DNA of 45,846 nt. Origin: Clostridiales bacterium. Its GTDB lineage: Bacteria > Bacillota > Clostridia > Lachnospirales > Cellulosilyticaceae. A program made the position numbers and the translations under genes. Of the stretch, positions 41,500 through 45,846 are shown piece after piece (the first letter of the stretch is position 1; each line of letters begins with the position of its first letter). The stretch is from assembly GCA_019418225.1 (NCBI GenBank), contig DYCF01000006.1, positions 83,289 through 129,134 on the forward strand, in the 5' to 3' direction. A model generated the notes under the pieces. That model was not told the DNA's origin, did no database searches, and worked only from the letters and a program-made list of their open reading frames with translations.

Positions 41500-42669
41500 T
41501 TAGAATGTAACATCTACGCCGTAGTAACAGCATGTAAGGACTTTTTTCATGTTTTCTACATCTGTTTCACGTGGATTAGAACCTGTACATGGATCTTCTA
41601 CTGCATGTTCAGCAATGAAATCAGCTGTTTCTTTGAATTTATCTTCGCTAACGCCATATTCTTTATAGCTGTTAGGAATATTTAATTTTACATTTAATGT
41701 TCTAATGGCATCTACTAATGAATTAATAAGTTGTGCATCAGTTCTGCCTGGAAGTCCCATAACTCTTGCAATATCTGCAAAACGTTCTGGACAAACTTTC
41801 GCATTATACTGAATGACATAAGGTAACATAATTGCATTACAGCAACCATGTGGAATTTCGTATTGTGCACCAATTTTATGTGCAAGACTATGTACAATAC
41901 CTAAAAGTGCATTTGAGAATGCCATACCAGCAATACATTGTGCGATATGCATTTTACCTCTAGCTTCTTTATCTTCATTATAAGAAGCTACGATACAGTC
42001 ATAGATATCTGAGATAGCTTTAAGTGCTAAGCCATCTGAGAACTCAGAACGAGCTGAAGCTACATATGCTTCAATGGCATGTGTTAAAGCATCCATACCT
42101 GTATGTGCTGTTAATTTTTTAGGCATAGTAAGTGGAATGTTTGTATCCAAAATAGCTATATCTGGTGTAATTTCAAAATCAGCTAATGGATATTTAACAT
42201 GATTACTATAGTTTGTGATAACTGAGAATGACGTTACTTCTGTTGCAGTACCACTCGTAGATGGAATAGCAACGAAGATTGCTTTATTTCTAAGCTTAGG
42301 TAATCCAAAAGGTACTGTTGCTTGTTCAAAAGTCATTTCAGGATGTTCGTAGAAAATCCACATTGCTTTTGCTGCATCAATTGGAGAACCACCGCCAATT
42401 GCAACGATTACATCTGGACCAAATTCTTGCATGGCTTTTGCACCACGGAAAACAGTTTCTACTGAAGGATCTGGTTCTACACCTTCAAATAGCATGACCT
42501 CAATACCTGTTTCTTTAAGTACATCTTCTACTCTCTGAAGAAATCCGCCTCTCTTCATTGAACTGCCACCTGTTACTACAATTGCCTTCTTATGACCTTT
42601 AAGATTTGAAAGTTCTGAGATTGCATCAGGACCAAAATAAAGATCTCTAGGAAGAGTAAATCTTGCCAT
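41500..42669 (-). CDS. Iron-containing alcohol dehydrogenase
   Basis: 389 residues. It reduces aldehydes or ketones to alcohols with NAD(P)H. The N-terminal nucleotide-binding domain has VVTGGSSMKRGG and IVAIGGGSPIDAAKAMW; the metal site uses the Asp in the DANIP-like 'ILDTNIPLTMPKKLTAHTGM' to 'DALTHAIEAY' region and His in HSLAHKIGAQYEIPHGCCNA. Length and motifs match clostridial butanol/1,3-propanediol-type enzymes. GGGGG precedes the ATG. A Rex-like operator overlaps the promoter. Confidence 0.94.
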   Translation of the reverse strand: MARFTLPRDLYFGPDAISELSNLKGHKKAIVVTGGSSMKRGGFLQRVEDVLKETGIEVMLFEGVEPDPSVETVFRGAKAMQEFGPDVIVAIGGGSPIDAAKAMWIFYEHPEMTFEQATVPFGLPKLRNKAIFVAIPSTSGTATEVTSFSVITNYSNHVKYPLADFEITPDIAILDTNIPLTMPKKLTAHTGMDALTHAIEAYVASARSEFSDGLALKAISDIYDCIVASYNEDKEARGKMHIAQCIAGMAFSNALLGIVHSLAHKIGAQYEIPHGCCNAIMLPYVIQYNAKVCPERFADIARVMGLPGRTDAQLINSLVDAIRTLNVKLNIPNSYKEYGVSEDKFKETADFIAEHAVEDPCTGSNPRETDVENMKKVLTCCYYGVDVTF

Positions 42670-42711
42670 ATTTAATTCCCCCTTGTCTTATAATAGATAC
42701 ACATAAAATGC

Positions 42712-42729
42712 TCGTTATTTTATTAACAT
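42712..42729 (-). promoter_or_regulatory. Possible Rex operator of the alcohol dehydrogenase gene
   Basis: TGTTAATAAAATAAC within 42712-42729 matches the clostridial Rex consensus TTGTTAANNNNTTAACAA at 11 of 14 defined bases and lies just downstream of the predicted transcript start. Rex commonly represses alcohol dehydrogenases when NADH/NAD+ is low. Confidence 0.4.
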
Positions 42730-42738
42730 TTCTATAAT

Positions 42739-42767
42739 ATTCTAACACTTAAACTTTCTTCTTTCAA
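42739..42767 (-). promoter_or_regulatory. Sigma-A-type promoter of the alcohol dehydrogenase gene
   Basis: TTGAAA (42762-42767), 17 bp, TAGAAT (42739-42744) on the minus strand; start near 42732. Confidence 0.6.
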
Positions 42768-42869
42768 TATATATTAAATTTTTCAGTACTATTTAAATTA
42801 TTTTTATTAATTTTTAACATTTAATTTCATGTATTATGTCCCAAAAATATCTATTGCTTTTTCCAATTT

Positions 42870-42986
42870 TATAGAGAAACCAACTAAAACATTGAAATAT
42901 ACATGTACGTAAATAGGTTTCTCTCAATGATTTCACATGACTCAAAATCATGAATAACTAAAATTTATACATGTGAAATCTATAGT
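42870..42986 (-). repeat. Double-hairpin repeat, copy 8 (inverted)
   Basis: Full copy in the opposite orientation to copies 1-7, lying between the DUF1836 terminator and the alcohol dehydrogenase promoter. Both hairpins and both CTATAG-type ends are intact. Confidence 0.85.
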
Positions 42987-43004
42987 ATAGTCCAAAATAA
43001 AAAA

Positions 43005-43036
43005 GTACCGTGAAACTACTCATAAGTTCACGATAC
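43005..43036 (-). terminator. Terminator of the DUF1836 gene
   Basis: GTATCGTGAAC pairs with GTTTCACGGTAC (one bulge and one G-T pair) and is followed by six T on the minus strand. Confidence 0.8.
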
Positions 43037-43050
43037 CCTCTTGTTCTTGA

Positions 43051-43641
43051 TTAGTATTTTTTTATTTTCTCGTCAATAATCTTTTCTGCTAATCGTTTAT
43101 AATAGTTAGCCTTTTGTGTTAATAGAATTGCCATAAGCATATCCTGTGTAGTCTCGTCTTGAATCTGCCCTTCTAACATATCCATACTCTCTATTTCTTG
43201 CTTTAAATCATTATTAATTGTATTGACCTGCGATTCAAAGGCACTCAGTCCTTTTTCTTTCATCCTTAAATAAATCTTATAAATGTCACTTAATTTCTTA
43301 GCATCTACTTCCCCATCTTTAATAATCGTTCCAAATATTTCTTTAATGTCCGATATCGTAAGAATTTGCTTCATTTCATACAAAAGAATCATCAAGATGA
43401 TATGCTCCTTTGTATATTTCTTTTTCTTAGCGGGCATTAATAACTTATCCTTAGCATAATTATTAATCATCGTTTTAGTTAGTAGCTTATCTTTCTCATT
43501 ACGCTTCGTATGGGCTAATTTTTCCTCAAACAGTGTAATCACTTGATCCATATATAAATCTATATTAGGAATGCTTTCTATTTCTATAAGTTCATTTAAC
43601 TTTAATGATTTAATCATATCATCTATTAGCTGTATTTCCAT
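43051..43641 (-). CDS. DUF1836 domain protein
   Basis: 196 residues, cytosolic and helical. The conserved core is IPNIDLYMDQVITLFEEKL, LLTKTMINNYAKDKLL, KKKYTKEHIILMILLYEMK and ILTISDIKEIF. The TMINNYAKDKLL/KKYTKEHI layout resembles a MerR-like winged helix, suggesting DNA binding, but this is inference. GGGAGG lies before the ATG. It has its own terminator. Function unknown. Confidence 0.88.
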   Translation of the reverse strand: MEIQLIDDMIKSLKLNELIEIESIPNIDLYMDQVITLFEEKLAHTKRNEKDKLLTKTMINNYAKDKLLMPAKKKKYTKEHIILMILLYEMKQILTISDIKEIFGTIIKDGEVDAKKLSDIYKIYLRMKEKGLSAFESQVNTINNDLKQEIESMDMLEGQIQDETTQDMLMAILLTQKANYYKRLAEKIIDEKIKKY

Positions 43642-43722
43642 AATAACCTCCCTCCTACCCTATAGTTTTTATAATACACATGCTCTTTTTAAAAATCAAG
43701 TTGAATTATTTCTTTAACTATA

Positions 43723-43752
43723 TTGACTAGCTTAACTGCCTTGTGCTATATT
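43723..43752 (+). promoter_or_regulatory. Promoter of the hemolysin III family gene
   Basis: TTGACT (43723-43728), 18 bp, TATATT (43747-43752) preceded by TGC, forming an extended -10. Confidence 0.65.
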
Positions 43753-43810
43753 GTATATATAACACAAAGTAGTTTTAAAAACTACTTAAAATCGTATTGG
43801 AGATGATTTG

Positions 43811-44458
43811 ATGAAACAATATGTTAGAGAACCCGTTAATGCTTTTACTCATCTTTTTGGGGCTCTACTTTCACTAATCGGTACACTATTTATACTTAAC
43901 TTTAGCCATGTGGCTCATTCACTCACAACTACAGCAACAGTTTGCGTACTTATATTCGGTATCAGCCTAATTTTATTATATACAACAAGCGGTATCTACC
44001 ATTTAGTCAAAGCTAAGGATGCAGTTATTTTACGACTCAAAAAGCTCGACCATTCTATGATTTTCGTTTTAATTGCAGGTTCTTATACTCCATTTGCTAT
44101 GCTTTCCTTAACAGGTGCTTGGAAATGGTTTATCATTATTACAGTTTGGACTCTTGCAATTGTAGGCATTACTTGTAAGATGATTTGGATTGACATGCCT
44201 AGATGGCTCTCTACAGCTTTTTATATAGGTATGGGATGGATTGCCTTATTTGCGCTTAAACCACTTTATCATGCATTATCACTAGGTGGTTTCTTACTTC
44301 TTATATTAGGTGGTGTGATGTATACAATCGGCGGCGTTATATATGGTCTCAAGAAACCAAATATCTCACCCGATTTTGGCTTCCATGAAATTTTCCATAT
44401 CTTCGTTATGCTTGGCAGCCTCTGTCATTACTTAGCCGTTTTGTATTATGTACTATAA
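43811..44458 (+). CDS. Hemolysin III family membrane protein (PAQR-like)
   Basis: 215 residues with seven transmembrane helices. The PAQR/Hly-III signatures are present: EPVNAFTHLFGA at the start, ILLYTTSGIYH, KKLDHSMIFVLIAGSYTPF, and FGFHEIFHIFVMLGSLCHY near the end, with the Ser, Asp and His residues that bind zinc in this superfamily. Despite the name its role in bacteria is unclear. An in-frame TTG at 43808 is ignored because GGAG lies 8 nt before the ATG at 43811. Monocistronic. Confidence 0.93.
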   Translation: MKQYVREPVNAFTHLFGALLSLIGTLFILNFSHVAHSLTTTATVCVLIFGISLILLYTTSGIYHLVKAKDAVILRLKKLDHSMIFVLIAGSYTPFAMLSLTGAWKWFIIITVWTLAIVGITCKMIWIDMPRWLSTAFYIGMGWIALFALKPLYHALSLGGFLLLILGGVMYTIGGVIYGLKKPNISPDFGFHEIFHIFVMLGSLCHYLAVLYYVL

Positions 44459-44468
44459 ACAAAATAAG

Positions 44469-44517
44469 AAGGAGATGATACGAAACTATAAAAATAGTTT
44501 CGTATCATCTCCTTTTT
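44469..44517. terminator. Bidirectional terminator after the hemolysin III gene
   Basis: A perfect 21-bp stem beginning AAGGAGATGATACGAAACTA with a 4-nt A loop and T-rich exit. It also lies just downstream of the convergent acyltransferase pseudogene. Confidence 0.9.
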
Positions 44518-44533
44518 GTCATGTTCTACTAAT

Positions 44534-45618
44534 CTAATTGATTAATTGTTCGGCAGCCCTATTTTGCGACATCCCTTTTAATCCAATACAAATTAAATCT
44601 GTTACTATAAAGACACAAGTAGCTATAACTACTACCATTTGAGGTGTCTGTGCTTCCATCTCAATCACTAATATCAGCCACCCCAATATAATATAGTGTA
44701 CAAAGTACATCATATCTACATTCCTACTCCATCTTGCAAACATACTATATACTTTTTGCGGTATAATTTTTACTATGTAAAAACAAATACTTATCCAAAA
44801 TAGCGCAAATGTACCTAGTATCATATTCCCCATAAGGTCATGATGATAATAAGCCCCTTGATAAAGTTCCCCAAAGGCACCAAATTGAACATTATTTATA
44901 TAAGCATAAATCCATAATGGTACTGATAACATTCCCATGCTCACTAAAAGCCTGCGATAAAATACCTCTTTGTCCTTACATTTTATCAGAAACTGTCCAA
45001 AGAAATACCCTAATATAGGATAGAAGATCCATGTTAGAAATGGAAACCATGAATAATCATTTGTTCCCCAAAATAGACCTGCTATCGTATTAGTTACTTT
45101 ATTCTCAAAAGAAATATCTCTTAAGATTAAATTTAAAGTAGCCATACCACACCATATCACAAAGAGGTATTCATTCTTTATCTTAAATTGTTTAACTAAA
45201 CCAAAGAATATAAATGTTAATCCTGCAAAGGCTAATATATCTGCTCCCCATAAATATTCCCATGCAGCTTGCTTATACATTACATCGCCTGTCCTTGCTG
45301 CTAAAATCATATAAGGAATAACCTCTCTTAACACATTCAGTATATATCCTAGTACTAGTAATTTACCCCCTCGATTTAATAACGTCCTTCCATCACTTCT
45401 TCTAGAATATACAATTCCTACACCTAATGCTATCATAAATACTGGTGCAGCTGGAGGACTTCCAAAAAATTCTACAACCCTTTCATATACCTCGCAGACC
45501 CTTGATAAATTTCCCCTGCATGCACTAACACCATAAAAATGATTGCTAGTCCCTTGGCAAAATCAATTTCCTTTTGTCGTCCTAGATTTACTTGGTCCGC
45601 TGAAAAAATTTGATTCAT
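44534..45618 (-). pseudogene. Frameshifted HGSNAT/DUF1624-like membrane acyltransferase
   Basis: The ATG at 45616-45618 opens MNQIFSADQVNLGRQKEIDF, then AKGLAIIFMVLVHAGEIYQG, and stops at 45472. One base away in frame the protein resumes (VCEVYERVVEFFGSPPAAPV) and stays open for 300+ residues to 44534, with about nine further transmembrane helices. The shift lies near GGGTC at ~45495-45500, as if one base were lost. The combined product resembles DUF1624/heparan-alpha-glucosaminide acetyltransferase-like proteins that acetylate extracellular sugars. It could be a true pseudogene or a sequencing error. The upstream GAGGGGAATTAGAGT is a plausible ribosome site. Confidence 0.75.
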
Positions 45619-45800
45619 ACTCTAATTCCCCTCACATATTTAATCTCTCAAAATTAGCATATAATTAAACACTAAAAAAACTTCAAACTAATATTTAATT
45701 TGCTAATTCAACATATTATATTTTACCATTTTTTTACTTTTTCTCTACTTTTCCCATACTTTTTTTAGTTAATCAACATAATTTTCATTAATATAATCGA

Positions 45801-45846
45801 GTAGGAGGATAACCATTAATTGATTATCCGACCTCTCACACCACCG
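45801..45846 (-). mobile_element. 3' tail of a group II intron (partial)
   Basis: Read on the minus strand, the edge sequence CGGTGGTGTGAGAGGTCGG followed by a stem GGATAATC / GGTTATCC (45807-45829) and then TCCTACTCGA is the typical end of a bacterial group II intron: the reverse-transcriptase-proximal 3' sequence, domain VI and the 3' splice boundary near 45801. The rest lies beyond the right edge. It inserted upstream of the acyltransferase gene, in the same orientation. The 45619-45800 spacer is AT-rich with no gene. Confidence 0.65.

Overview
This window is AT-rich chromosomal DNA from a low-GC Gram-positive anaerobe, most likely a Clostridia member of the Lachnospiraceae/Cellulosilyticum type. 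The evidence is strong AGGAGG-type ribosome binding sites, TTGACA-17-TATAAT promoters, a T-box before metG, a reverse rubrerythrin, a SpoVB-like flippase, an ATP-type PEP carboxykinase of the clostridial kind and an iron alcohol dehydrogenase. The genus is an inference. Most genes lie on the minus strand. No tRNA, rRNA, CRISPR array or prophage was seen.

Layout. 1-4.8 kb: the 5' part of a protein with tandem 13-residue repeats, a lipoprotein, ridA, a small XRE regulator and an unassigned 210-residue protein, separated by several copies of a ~113-bp double-hairpin repeat. 4.8-6.8 kb: aromatic amino acid genes pheA-aroF. 7.1-9.7 kb: a 47-codon gene behind a perfect consensus promoter, a MITE-like element bounded by outward-facing terminators, ksgA and an S66 carboxypeptidase. 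9.7-13.1 kb: a decayed gene, a Ser-rich membrane-anchored protein and an ABC exporter. 13.2-20.9 kb: a YabE-type 3D/G5 protein, tatD with a surface protein, a nucleotidase, a PMT-type glycosyltransferase and a cyclase-family hydrolase. 20.9-23.8 kb: a LytTR/GHKL two-component pair with three tandem small-RNA units. 24-28.1 kb: a MATE exporter with a terminator in its leader, and metG with its T-box. 28.2-31.2 kb: an exported protein, a DUF1540 protein, a reverse rubrerythrin and a BASS transporter. 31.5-37.9 kb: DUF5680, a chemoreceptor, cfa, a hypothetical protein and a SpoVB-like flippase. 38-45.8 kb: a class V aminotransferase, pckA, an alcohol dehydrogenase with a possible Rex site, DUF1836, a hemolysin III protein, a frameshifted acyltransferase and the 3' tail of a group II intron.

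The most interesting region is 21053-23818. The response regulator and AgrC-like kinase overlap by 4 bp. Just beyond the kinase stop codon are three consecutive minus-strand units. Each has a pair of short direct repeats exactly 21 bp apart, an extended -10 box exactly 33 bp from the proximal repeat, a shared 5' leader, a hairpin, and an intrinsic terminator with a conserved GAGCAGATAA loop. This looks like a set of small RNAs controlled by the LytTR regulator, similar in principle to VirSR/VR-RNA or agr/RNAIII. The two better-matched units probably arose by recent duplication; the third is diverged but keeps the geometry and fold.
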